Assembly: GCA_019915135.1 (NCBI GenBank)
Contig: JAHLMK010000001.1
Coordinates: forward strand, 1,612,001 to 1,676,000
Direction of reading: 5' to 3'
From: Strobilurus pachycystidiatus
Taxonomy: Eukaryota > Basidiomycota > Agaricomycetes > Agaricales > Physalacriaceae
DNA length: 64,000 nucleotides
Shown here: positions 54,123 through 64,000 of the stretch, in pieces
How positions within the stretch are numbered: the first letter of the stretch is position 1
How the letters are laid out: each line of letters starts with the position of its first letter
Notes under the pieces: generated by a model
The model's input: only the letters and a program-made list of their open reading frames with translations
What the model was told of the DNA's origin: nothing
Databases searched by the model: none
Translations under genes and position numbers: made by a program

Positions 54123-55299
54123 ATGCTTTCTCTAACTCTCAACGACGGCCACAGCATCCCCTGGCTTGCATTCGGGACAGGTACCACGCCGCCCTTTCTA
54201 TCTTCCATACGGCGACTAAGCTTTTCCAAGGTACCGCACTCTACGGACAGGACGCCACGCATCAGGTCGCAGCTGCCATTGACAATGGTATCACGCACCT
54301 CGACGCCGCCCAGGTTTATGGCAACGAACAGACTGTCGGCGATGGTATCAAAGGTACGATCTATCTCGCATCATCGGCGCGCTTCTGACGCGCCAGAAAC
54401 ACTTAGCGGCCAAGACGTCCCGTCAAGAGCTTTTCATCACCACAAAGCTGAAGGAGAACGAGACGCGCTCTATCAAGGAGACGCTGGTTGAGTCTCTGTC
54501 GAAGCTTGGGGTAGATCAGGTTGGATCGGTCCACATTACCTTCCTCCATGAGCCCTAAATCATGCCCAGGTTGATCTCTTCCTGATCCACAGTCCCCACC
54601 CTTGGAACCAGACGGTAGGCCCTGCTTTACTGGCGTACCCAGCTTTACTGAACGGCTTACCAAAGAGTGGTGTACTGTCCGCGCGCTGGAAAGAGATGGA
54701 GGAGGTAAAGAAACTCGGCCTCGCCAAGAGCATCGGTGTCTCCAACTTCAGAACCGAAGACCTCGAGGCCATCTTGGCTGATTGTACCATCGTTCCCGCC
54801 GTGAACCAGGTATGTTCAAGGGCCTTTGGCGTGTAAACATCATTTGCCGACCTGTGCGCTAGTTCGAACTCCACCCCTATGTTTGGGATACCGCTGGGTC
54901 CATTTACAAACTCTGCAAGGAGAAGGGCATCGTGCCGGCTTCGTACGGCGGGCTCACGTCCATTGTGCGCGTTAAAGGTGGTCCCGTTGACGACGTAGTC
55001 GCCTCTATCGCTGCAAGACTGGAAAAGGAATCGGGAACGTCTGTGTCGGCTGGTCAGGTCCTCACGAAATGGCTCATTCAGAAAGGCGTGGTTGTGGTAA
55101 CGTGAGCACCCATACTTAGTTCAAGCACTCCCACTCAATCGTCTCGTTCTCTAGCACGACCTCGAAGCCTGAACGCATCGTAGAGACATTGCGTACCCCG
55201 GACATCCCAGATCTCACTGCGGAAGAGATCACTGCTATCGAAACGAACGGTGCTAAACAGCACAGCCGTACTTTCATGAAGCACGTTTTCGGAGAGTAG
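54123..55299 (+). CDS. aldo-keto reductase
   Basis: An NADPH-dependent carbonyl reductase of the AKR fold with about six exons and ~300 residues. The start is MLSLTLNDGHSIPWLAFGTG. The catalytic tetrad is visible: Asp and Tyr in HLDAAQVYGNE, Lys in FITTKLKEN, and His in FLIHSPHPWNQ. Cofactor and barrel landmarks are GLAKSIGVSNFRTEDLEAIL, VPAVNQ, FELHPYVWD and TSKPERIVETL. The last exon ends MKHVFGE. It sits between members A and B of the Cys-rich family without a clear functional link. Substrate unknown; typical fungal relatives reduce aldehydes or xylose-like sugars. Confidence 0.93.
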
Positions 55300-55963
55300 A
55301 ATTAGGACGCACTGTAGAATCCAAGAGTGTACACTAATGAAGAGATGTGAGTAGCAGAATCCAGCGTATGGGTCAAACCTCCACTCATTCTGGTTCAACA
55401 TCACCGCTCGCAAGAGCCTTGTCTACGTGGCCCGATGCCATTGTCAATGATCTGCACCCGAGAACGATATCTCGAAGGTAATAGTATGTAAGAAAGCGTT
55501 CCTTTCTTCTGTTCCGGTCACATCTCCGCTGCGAAAGGAATAATGATCATTGTAATGGGATCAGATGAAATCGACCAATCATGAATCATTAATCAGGCCC
55601 TGCCCGAGTTCCGGGCTCATATAACAGGACCTGAGAGAATGGACGGTTCCTGAGGGATGTTCGACGTTGTACGTGCAAGATCAATTATTTAGACTGCTGG
55701 CATGTTCTGGTGTGCCTCTCCCGCGGGCTCTCATTGAATGTTCATGCTAACCGACGGACAGGTGCATGCGACCATTTTCTCGGTCTCTATACCTGTAGCG
55801 AATCCGCTTTGCGTATTTATGACAGAAATGATGGGGAAACTGTCAAGTGGCAGGGCGCGAAGCTCAAAATTTCGTGAGTCAATGCCACTCTTCTTCCGTG
55901 CCGACGAAGCTTCGAGCGAGATATAAGGAATGGATGGAAACACGCATTCACCGAGAAACCACC
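55300..55963. other. intergenic, no gene seen
   Basis: This region between the reductase and family copy B shows no conserved coding frame, RNA gene or bounded repeat. It probably holds the promoter of copy B. Confidence 0.45.
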
Positions 55964-56931
55964 ATGTTCCTCCCTTGGGTCTTTGTCTTTCTCGAGCTGA
56001 TGCAGATACGCGACGTAGCATCTCAACAGGTTGCTTCGTGTGTCTTAGCAACCTTCCATTGGGTAATTAGTCCATACTACGTTGGTCGGGATTACACTCA
56101 GGCTCATAGACCGCCATAGACCTTCAATTCGGAGAATCAGAGTCCCTGCGAAGTCGCTTCAGCGTTGTTGGGAGTGTGCCAAGGAAGTGGTAGGTCGTTG
56201 CGTCAGTCAAGGCAACCAGAATTTATCCGTCCTTTGTCTCTGCTTAGCGTACACGGTACAGCCCTTGCCGGAGGGAACACATTACATCGGGCCCATTCTC
56301 GACGAAGCGAACGACTGTCAATGCAGCACAGTCACGTACTCACTTCTCAGCGCGTGTGGGGAGTGTCAAAACCGGACCATCTCTTCGTTAGTGATCCACC
56401 ATTTCGCAGGTTGTAGTAGTTGGACTGATCCGATCTCGTATAGATGGACTGAGTGGTCTGCGAACTGTGTTAACACCACCGATGAGAAGTACCTCCGCTA
56501 TGAGCGCTACTCGACACAAAATTGACGTCCATCCAGATTTGGGAAACCAATTCCATCTGGTGTCCTCGTTCCGGGATGGGCATATCTTGACGTCCACGTT
56601 TGTTCCTCTGATGCACTTGCTAGGAGCTTTCTGACTTAGTTCCAGGCAAATGATGGCTTTGACGCTGCCACGGCAGAGGCAAAAGCCAAGAGTGAGTCCT
56701 TACTATGTTCTATATCTTACATCGAACTCAGCTTGTATTCCAGACCTGACAGAATCATCAGCGCTACCGACCCCCACCGCGACCCCCACAACGACCTCAT
56801 CCCGCATTGCTGTTACACCTACTTCTGATTCTGGCGCAATTGGCGAACACAACTCAGCAATGCCATTGGTGCCGCGATCTGTGGGTATCGTCGGCATTTG
56901 CCTTCTTGGACTCATCCTTATTAACTTATAA
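55964..56931 (+). CDS. Cys-rich family copy B, short-tailed
   Basis: A signal peptide (MFLPWVFVFLELMQIRDVAS) is followed by the same exon series as in copy A: FNSENQSPCEVASALLGVCQ, LPEGTHYIGPILDEANDCQC, STVTYSLLSACGECQNRTIS, WTEWSANC and PIPSGVLVPGWAYLDV. A Thr/Pro-rich stalk (TPTATPTTTSSRIAVTPTS) leads to a hydrophobic end, SVGIVGICLLGLILINL, directly before the stop. There is no basic cytoplasmic tail, so this member may be GPI-anchored or have lost its tail. About seven exons. Confidence 0.8.
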
Positions 56932-57243
56932 CGTTGACATTGTGATGGTTCCCGCTGTGTATATACCCAAACTCTCACCATAATTGGCCACACATGAGTA
57001 CCTACTCAATCAAGTCGGTAGCCTCACCTCGGTCAGGTGTTGAAGGTGATAACAGTCGATCAACAGGGACTTACATAGTCCTTAGTGTGAGATATTGATG
57101 GCTGTGATTTGTTCAATGTTGACCCTGAGCGCCCTTGTCCACACACCGGCATTACCACGGAATCGGAACAGAATGCCAGCTGCCAGCCATGGGCGCTTCC
57201 CACCTATCTCTGGTCCTCATAGCCATCATACACTGTACGCATC
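56932..57243. other. short spacer between family copies B and C
   Basis: No gene seen. An upstream ATG at 57190 is out of step with the signal peptide of copy C and is probably 5' UTR. Confidence 0.4.
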
Positions 57244-58547
57244 ATGAACAGGCCTTGGCGGATCGTTGTTTATGTTCTGTTGGGACTATGGTGGCAAGCT
57301 GAGTATGCAGCCGCGGCCGGCGTTGTTGAGGCCACTTGTCCGCTCAATGCCGACTGGGTCTGGGTTCACATTAGCACTGGGCGTGTTGCGAAGCTCAAAC
57401 TCTATCTTGCAGGCGTACAACTCATTGAACCAGAGCGTGTGTACCGTCGCTTCCAATCTCGCGGCCGTGTGCAACGACAGACGAAGTAAGTCATCTGCGG
57501 CACTTGGAGCTTTTTATTTTCCTACCGATCTTGTAGTCTACACCATTCCTGCATTGACACAACCGGGCAGTGTCTACGGGGGTCCAGAGAAAGGAGATGA
57601 CTGTCGTTGTAACTCCGTGTTCTACTCTTTATTATCTGCGTGTGCGGTCTGTCAAGGTTACAAATTCATAAGGTACGTCTGCTTGACATCTCAACTCATC
57701 GTCCTAGTTCGCGCTCAGATACAATCCTCAGCTGGTCTGCTTTTGACGGAAATTGCACCAATCCGGTCGTTGGATCGTGAGTTTCCGCTATTCTATCGGC
57801 AGCTTGATTCCAAAGGTATTTAGATATCCTGAGGACATACCAGAAGGCACAGCCGTATTCGATTGGGCTTATGCGGACGTGTCGGTACGTGCTTTACCTT
57901 TCCTGCAGCTGTTGGCATCAAGAGATCATCTTGCCCTAGGTCACGAATACATTTGATAGCACGTCGGCAGAGTCTGAACCAGGTTCGATCTTATGCTCCT
58001 GACAACTCTGTTACATGTTGACCTGATTCAAGACGCGGCTGAGTCAACATTCAGTCCTTCTGCGACCTCAACTACTGTCTCTGGTACGGGAACTCCCAGC
58101 GCGACACCACAAGGGAAGGACAAGAGTTCGACAAATGCGGGAGCCATTGCAGGCGGTGTTGTGGGCGGTCTAGCCTTTCTGGCAATGTTGACTCTTTTTG
58201 CTATCTGGCTCTTCAAGAGACGGAACGGAGCGGATTATACTACAACTACTGCTAACAGCGCCCCCATGACACAGAGCCCGCTGACATCGACTGCATTCCA
58301 TGCTTCGAATACCCCAACACAAAGCCCGGTCGTGTACGTGCGTATAATATCCCTTGATCTTGCATTCGCGTCGTTGTTCACCGTACGTCAGAGTTCGTCC
58401 AATCCTAGCACCTTTCCGAGGTCGCCTGTTTCACCCAGTACGATCTACACGACGTATCCCGATGGGGGGTCTGTGGTCGGATTAGGGATGCCTGTACATC
58501 ACCGCACAGTTAGCGATGGGAGATACTCTGGCGCTCCCGAGATATGA
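57244..58547 (+). CDS. Cys-rich single-pass membrane protein, family copy C
   Basis: The signal peptide is MNRPWRIVVYVLLGLWWQ, ending at an Ala-rich cleavage region. Ectodomain exons read AYNSLNQSVCTVASNLAAVC, YGGPEKGDDCRCNSVFYSLL, SACAVCQGYKF, SWSAFDGNC and IPEGTAVFDWAYADVS. A Thr/Ser stalk is followed by the TM segment AGAIAGGVVGGLAFLAMLTL and KRRNGADY. The tail is Ser/Thr/Pro-rich (STAFHASNTPTQSP) and ends HRTVSDGRYSGAPEI. About nine exons. Two of the conserved Cys neighbours differ from copies A and B (QSVCTVA instead of QSPCEVA). Function unknown; see copy A. Confidence 0.8.
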
Positions 58548-58772
58548 ACTCCATTCTACTGTAAGATTTGCATGTTACCAGGCGCACGTTGCTCCGAATA
58601 AGAAGACTTCCATCTTGGGTCTTTTCTGAGGCTCTTCTCTTAGGGAGGCCAGTGACAGAAGAAGCTTCGGATCGCGTGTGCCACCAATCACACTATATAT
58701 GGCTCTCGGAGGGTTTTGCTCTTCTCGTCGTCCTCCGATTACCTCCCGCGCCCTCACCGTCACCCAGTCGCG

Positions 58773-59829
58773 ATGTTGTTTGCGTTGACTTCCAGCTTGT
58801 TACCTTGCCTGTCCCTGGCCCAGCTATACTTGACATCGCAAACAATCCTTCGCACTCACGCCGTGGATTACTACGACCCAAGGCTCGATGGTGGCTCCAT
58901 GCTCAACAATGGTGCATTCTCTGATGCAGTACGCGAAATGCTGGAAACTTATCACCACACGCGCAGCGGGAGGGGGTTTTGGCGAGCCGCTCAATGTAGG
59001 TCGCGTTGAATAGACGCGTACGGCTCGTCGACTCTCTGACGTCTTTCAGGTGATTATATCTGGCCTCAGCTCTCCCCAAGTTTTGACAAACCAAGGGATC
59101 GTCCAATACGCGAGGGCCATTGGCTTGTGGGTGTTGTTCACGATGTCTTGCCGTCTCAACTGAATTGCGGCAGCTCCGAAGAATGCCTCGGCATACACTT
59201 GGGCGATCCGCAGGCTGCAAATCTCGGGGATGGACACGGCTGGGTGAACCAGACAGTGCGTGATTCATCAACAACCTCCACGTCGCTCATCACCTGTCCG
59301 ACACTTCTTAGATGGAGCTCCGAGAGGACTACGGGGACGCCGAGCTTGGGACTTGTCTTGAAAGCCTGATTGGCGGGAATCACTTTCGGTATTTGATCAC
59401 GATTTGATTTCGCAAATATGGCAATCGTCGACCATGGCTCAGGGTATATCGACAGGACGGTCCTGAAGCACTTAGTGGTGCGCTATTTCTTGCTGTCTCC
59501 CAGGAGGAAGACCTGGAGGAACACCATACCATTGTGCCAGATGGGTACAACATAGGTACTCCTTCTCTGCAACCTATCAGCGTGATTTGACACGGTAATA
59601 AGGACGTGACAAACTTGTCAAGCACGCACTTGGGTCTCATCATTTCGACGGTACCGTTTACGAGACGGTTGCCAGAAATATAACCGGGCTTTTACCCGCT
59701 GGATCTGTAGGGTACGTCCAGAAACTCCGATTTGTCTCATTGGTGTGCTGAGCATGCTTCAGCATCAACCACGGGATCGCAGTGGATGGTATAACTACTT
59801 TGCTGGTGGTGACGGCTCGGAAAGCTTGA
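58773..59829 (+). CDS. secreted protein, uncharacterised fungal family
   Basis: The signal peptide is MLFALTSSLLPCLSLAQLYL. Conserved blocks follow across several short exons: YYDPRLDGGSMLNN, GEPLNVIISGLSSPQVLTNQ, ECLGIHLGDPQAANLGDGHG, LREDYGDAELGTCLESLIGG, GALFLAVSQEEDLEEHHTIV, PDGYNIG and ITGLLPAGSVG, ending INHGIAVDGITTLLVVTARK with a final Ala. I recognise this as a conserved basidiomycete secreted protein without a named domain. About eight exons; several introns are about 50 nt. It is embedded among the Cys-rich family genes but shares no motif with them. An extracellular or wall role is inference. Confidence 0.78.
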
Positions 59830-60252
59830 TCATGTCCATCTCCTAAACTTTGACCTTCGTTGACTCCTGCACTCAATTCCATGCCATACGATTCTCACGA
59901 CCGGCTTTTGTATCGTTCATAACAACTCGAAACCTTTCTTTCTGTGCCTTCTCGCGGCAATCAGCCTTGTGTGGCCCGCTACTTCCTCAACTAATGAACA
60001 CACGGCACGGACTTAAAGGATCGCCGGACGCAGCATACAATATCGGAACTCCGGAGGCATTGCCGAGACGTCGAGAAAGGCATCTCCATCCAGGGATATG
60101 TTTTACCACGACCTTAACGAAACCTCCCATACAGCGCATGTCAGGCCTTGATGAATGTGACCTGTCATCCACAAAAGGAGCATGAGAGAACTTGCTCAAC
60201 ACCACCTCGAGACCGATGCGCATCGGCTGATTGATAGTCGAGGATCGCTGCG
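59830..60252. other. intergenic, no gene seen
   Basis: A spacer before family copy D. Open frames here lack conserved sequence. No repeats with clear borders were seen. Confidence 0.4.
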
Positions 60253-61495
60253 ATGCCAGAATCTCCTCTAGTTCCACTCCTTTATCTGGCTCTCCTGCAT
60301 TGGGTTTGCTCATCTGTCTATGCCGATTCGTACTCCAATGTGGTCTGCTTGCCGTCATTCCAATGGGTGAGCGTCTTCCGGCTTGGGAAGTCTACTATCT
60401 GAACAGTGTGCACAGACTCTCAATGCTTGCGGCCAGACTCCTTGTGAGGCTGCAGCATATGCAATGAGTCCGTGTACAGATAATAAAGGTATAGCGACCC
60501 AGTCCTCGTGCGCGTCAATCTCACTTCTCTCAGTATTGGCTGTTAACGCATTGACCGGGGACGCCACTCAATACATGGGTCCCGCAACTCCGGCAGATGC
60601 CAATGCTTGTGAATGTAACACAGTCGTCTACTCGCTGCTTTCGGCCTGCGCCGCGTGTCAAGGCAAATCGTTTGGAAAGTTCGTAATTTGCCAATGTGGA
60701 TGCTGTTCGAGATTTACATGCGTCGTTGTAGCTGGGGTTCTTGGAAGAGTCAATGTCCACTTGCTTACATAGCTTCGTGCGTCGGCTCGCCAATGCAATC
60801 GCTCGTTAGCTGAATCCCTTTCCCGTAGCCTACCAATGGGCATTCCAGAGGGAACGTCAATACCGCAATGGGCTTACCTGTATTACTCTGTAAGCGCTGA
60901 GTTCTGCATCAGTAAACCCCTTGTTTATTCTCTGCAGAGCCAAGATTCCTTCAACTTGACAAAAGCCCAAGAATATGCTGCGAAGGGAGCGCCAGATTAT
61001 TCTGCAACGATTGCTTCTGCAGGTAGTACTGCTACGAATCCGAGGACTGGCACCAGTACCTCTCTGACACTGTCCTCGACGTCAAGTGTAGCAGCTCCCA
61101 GTACCTCTTTGGCGTCGTCTTCTTCTGGAGTAGCCGCTACCTCTAGTTCTCTTGTGTTATCGTCAACCAAAGTTCATATTACTCAAAGCATTGAGCCGAC
61201 ACCATCCGAGACCCACGTCGTCAACCTGTCCGCAGGTAGAGACTCTCAGATTACAACCGCTGCGTGGACGGTCATTGGAATTGTTGTCACTCTGGCGGTC
61301 ATTGTTTCTATAGCACTGGGTATCCGGGTGTGGCGCCATTGGCGTATGAACGCTAGCTATAGGGCGCTTGCCACTCATTCCAGGGATCCCTCCGATGAAA
61401 TACAACCTCCTCATCGCGGGTCTCAGCTGACACGACAAGTGTACAACTTCTCTCTGCTTCTGTGCACATTGTATCTGACAGAGGGTACGCTCTAG
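60253..61495 (+). CDS. Cys-rich single-pass membrane protein, family copy D
   Basis: The signal peptide is MPESPLVPLLYLALLHWVCS. Ectodomain exons: CAQTLNACGQTPCEAAAYAM, YMGPATPADANACECNTVVY, SLLSACAACQGKSFGKF, SWGSWKSQC and IPEGTSIPQWAYLYYS. A long Ser/Thr stalk (TSLTLSSTSSVAAPSTSL) precedes the TM segment WTVIGIVVTLAVIVSIALGI. The cytoplasmic part has HWRMNASYRALATHSRDPSD. The C-terminus is uncertain: the frame runs to 61495, or an intron from about 61437 (GTGTAC...CTGACAG) gives a different tail. Function unknown; see copy A. Confidence 0.78.
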
Positions 61496-61987
61496 GTCGG
61501 GATCAAACGCTAGTACTCTCACGAGCAGCTTCGGATATCGCGGCATCTATCATGTCCGTACTGCTTATTTGTCTACATCAGGCTGCCTCTAACACTCCTC
61601 GACGATAGACACCCTCAGTACACGACTCGAGGGCCCTAACTCCAATTTTGGAGACATCAAATGCACTGCCAGTGACAGCGCATAATGATCACCATCGACT
61701 TGTAGGCGATGATATGGGACACAATGGGCAGTGGCGATATGCGCCACAATCATAGATTTTTATGTATCCATGTATTCAGCACGCTTGAACAAGACACTTG
61801 TATACGACGCACAGCTTTGGTTGAAACAATTTACCCGGGCCATCGCGGGAAGAACAGCTGCATATAGAAGGACCTGTACAGCTGCGTCACATCATGGGGC
61901 GTGGGAGAGCAGCTCGCTGACAAAGCCGAGGCGTGACGGGCGTGAAATTTGGCAAGGCCGATTCCAGTGACTTCCCCTCAAGATCTA
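61496..61987. other. intergenic, promoter of ribosomal protein gene
   Basis: No gene seen. The last 100-150 bp before 61988 should hold the RPL7 promoter. Confidence 0.4.
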
Positions 61988-63091
61988 ATGGCCCCCACGA
62001 CGTGCGTCTCCATGCCCATCGCTCATTCACTGCGCTGACCTCTGCCCAATAGTGTCCCGACCGCTTCGGTTCGTTAGTCCTTGATCCATGGTGGACACGC
62101 ACTCAAAAAACACAGGCGATCGAAGTGCCAGAGACCCTCCTCAAAAAGCGCAAGCAGAACGAAAAGGCCCGTGAAGACCGCCTCGCTGCTGCCGCCGCCG
62201 CCCGCAAGGTTCGTTGAATACCTCAATCCCTCCATTATGATGCATACGATACATTCGAATGATGGCTAGCTCAAACGCGATGAAGCCTTCAATTAACCAT
62301 CTTTCGGGACTGATCACACACTCGCCTTTACTGGACTTCTCACTGACTCCATTATTCTTTCAGGCGTCCAAGGCCAAGCGGAAGGTCATCTTCAAGCGCG
62401 CGGAGACCTACGTGAAGGAGTACCTCACCCAGGAGAAGGAGGAGATCAGGCTGAAGCGTGCTGCCCGTACTGCCGGAGATTTCTATGTGCCAGCACAACC
62501 CAAAGTCTACTTTGTTGTGCGAATCCGTGGGTCAGTAAAATTTGTTCCCTCCTCAGTCGCCGTCTCCTAACCTCTTCATAGTATCAACGAAATCGCACCT
62601 AAACCCCGCAAAATCCTCCAACTCCTCCGTCTCCTTCAAATCAACAATGGTGTCTTCGTCAAGGTGACCAAGGCCACCCAACAAATGCTGCGTCTGGTTG
62701 AGCCATACGTTACCTACGGGTACGCCGCATTTCCTATCGTCATCTTCTCCTCTCTGAATGCCCCAACAGTGAACCCAATCTGAAGACGGTCCGCGAGCTG
62801 ATCTACAAGCGGGGGTACGGAAAGGTTGACAAACAGCGCATCCCTCTCTCCAACAACGCCGTCATCGAGGAGGCCCTTGGCAAGGTCAACATCCTCTCCA
62901 TCGAGGATCTTGTCCACGAAATCTTCACCGCCGGCCCCAACTTCAAGCAGGCTTCGAACTTCCTCTGGCCATTCAAGCTCTCCAACCCTAACGGTGGGTG
63001 GAGACAGCGCAAGTTCAAGCACTTCGTCCAGGGCGGTGACTTTGGTGACCGGGAGCACAACATCAACAAGCTCGTCAGGCAGATGAACTAG
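61988..63091 (+). CDS. RPL7: 60S ribosomal protein L7 (uL30)
   Basis: A structural protein of the large cytosolic ribosomal subunit, about 248 residues, the normal length. Six exons: 61988-62001, a 16-nt micro-exon 62053-62068, 62116-62208, 62364-62530, 62582-62719 and 62770-63091. The N-terminus [20 protein letters not shown] is built from the first three exons. Then come [73 protein letters not shown] and the C-terminal [20 protein letters not shown]. Many introns near the 5' end are common in fungal ribosomal protein genes. The in-frame joins leave little doubt. Confidence 0.97.
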
Positions 63092-63511
63092 GCGACGTGC
63101 TCGTGGGGGCTTCTACTATATGGTACTTACTGCGTTCATGTTCTATGCTACTCTTATGAACCACGTCTCTTGCCAATCGTGGTCGTCGAGCGGGCTCCTC
63201 TTCTGCTGGCCGTGGGGTATATCAGTCGATGGCCAGAAAAGCGATGTCATGGGTACCTAATTGCAATTGAAAATTTATTGAAAGGGCCAGATGTTTTAGT
63301 ATCGCAAAGGCCTCTTGTGATGAATCTTCGCGGTCTGTTAGGTCTGCCTGTTTTTGATTATAGGATCGTTCTGCCGCTGTTCTGTCGCTGGTTTTCGGTC
63401 ATCCCGTCTCTCCGTCCATCTTCTTATGGAGTAATTGAGTACGCTACGCAGCTACGCTGTACATGTACAATTGCACACACATGATAGACTCATCAAATAG
63501 ATACTACAGTT
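63092..63511. other. convergent 3' region, no gene seen
   Basis: This is the 3' UTR of RPL7 facing the 3' end of the minus-strand gene at the right edge. A 104-codon open frame here (from 63170) has no coding signal. Confidence 0.45.
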
Positions 63512-64000
63512 CTACACGACACTTGAACCAGAAGAAGTTCTCCACCAGTTCAACGCACCAAGTCCAAGAAAGAAATTGAAAATCCCAACGATCACAGAAC
63601 CTGCGCCGAAAAGAGTCAGAATCCACCAAATGATTCCGACCACCCTATCCACAGTGCGCCCGCTGTACCGCTTCCAATCTGCCCACGGATCGGCGACTGG
63701 CCTGTAATTGGCGGGAAGCTGGAGGACAGGTACGGTAGAGGCGGATGGTGTTGCAGGATGTGGAAGCGCTAGAACGGAAACGATAGGTTTCTAGGTGAAA
63801 AGTCAGTATCCAATGCTGAACAACGAGCAACAAGAGATGTCACCCACATGGTCGGAGGTCGTGTAGCTGGGTATTCTGGGATTGAGCAGCCCAGCGTTAG
63901 ATGGAAAATGATGCCTTGTGACAAGCACTCACGATGTATACAACAAGTTCCTGATAGATGTCTTCTCGGGTATGTCTGGAGAATCGGAGTATGTCGTATA
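63512..64000 (-). CDS. small membrane protein, partial (5' end beyond window)
   Basis: The last exon (about 63512-63789) reads KPIVSVLALPHPATPSASTV, then DPWADWKRYSGRTVDRVVGI, a TM helix (IIWWILTLFGAGSVIVGIFN) and LGALNWWRTSSGSSVV, stop at 63512-63514. At least one more exon ending PSYTTSDH joins across an intron at about 63790-63848 (GTGGGT...CACCTAG). Further upstream exons toward 64000 are likely but unclear. No family recognised. Confidence 0.6.

Noticed and set aside
63170..63484. 104-codon frame downstream of RPL7
   Set aside because: It lies in the 3' region right after the stop of a highly expressed gene and shows no coding features.
1..64000. CRISPR array, rRNA, bacterial-type operon or ribosome-binding sites
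   Set aside because: The gene structure is eukaryotic, with many short spliceosomal introns; no spaced direct-repeat array or rRNA sequence was seen.

Overview
The window looks like nuclear DNA of an Agaricomycete (Basidiomycota). Genes are dense, carry many ~45-75 nt GT-AG introns, and lie on both strands. Several families are typical of mushroom-forming fungi: Cys-rich single-pass membrane proteins, OrdA-like P450s, and a Ty3/gypsy element with a fungal-type RT. About 23 host genes can be supported, counting partial ones at both edges.

Left part (1-20,800): a LIM-domain (paxillin-like) protein, a Dsk2/ubiquilin UBL-UBA shuttle factor, a small CxxC zinc protein, a DUF1349 protein, a two-TM protein, a YheT-type alpha/beta hydrolase, a four-TM protein, a DHHC palmitoyltransferase and a class II eIF4E. 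Two hAT-like MITEs with 8-bp target duplications sit in the gaps (10416-10973 and 19159-19771).

Centre (20,800-40,650): two tandem paralogous cytochrome P450 genes. The first is split in its penultimate coding exon by a 15,295-bp Ty3/gypsy-type LTR retrotransposon (22780-38074). The two 512-bp LTRs look identical, so the insertion is recent, and the P450 tail resumes in frame at the far side. The element is the most unusual object here. Its first ORF (3045 codons) starts as ordinary Gag and protease, then runs in frame through about 6 kb of extra coding sequence where the protease-RT linker should be. This extra region holds at least six degenerate repeats of an unrecognised module (core like GVLLDAxIxxxG...VVW). 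RT, RNase H and integrase follow in the +1 frame. The switch point is a TCT-TGA stop context resembling known +1 frameshift sites. A further ORF with a candidate intron lies between integrase and the 3' LTR.

Right part (40,650-64,000): APS kinase diverging from a DAO-type FAD oxidoreductase, a Zn2Cys6 transcription factor, a third hAT-like MITE (46326-46962), a Sac2-like phosphoinositide phosphatase, four members of a Cys-rich signal-peptide/TM protein family interleaved with an aldo-keto reductase and a secreted protein, ribosomal protein L7 (uL30), and a small membrane protein cut by the right edge.

Most host genes are housekeeping or signalling genes without an obvious shared pathway. The P450 pair, oxidoreductase and Zn2Cys6 factor are neighbours, but there is no biosynthetic core enzyme, so I do not call a metabolite cluster. 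Exon structures were inferred by eye from frame, conserved protein sequence and splice consensus; ends are more reliable than internal junctions.
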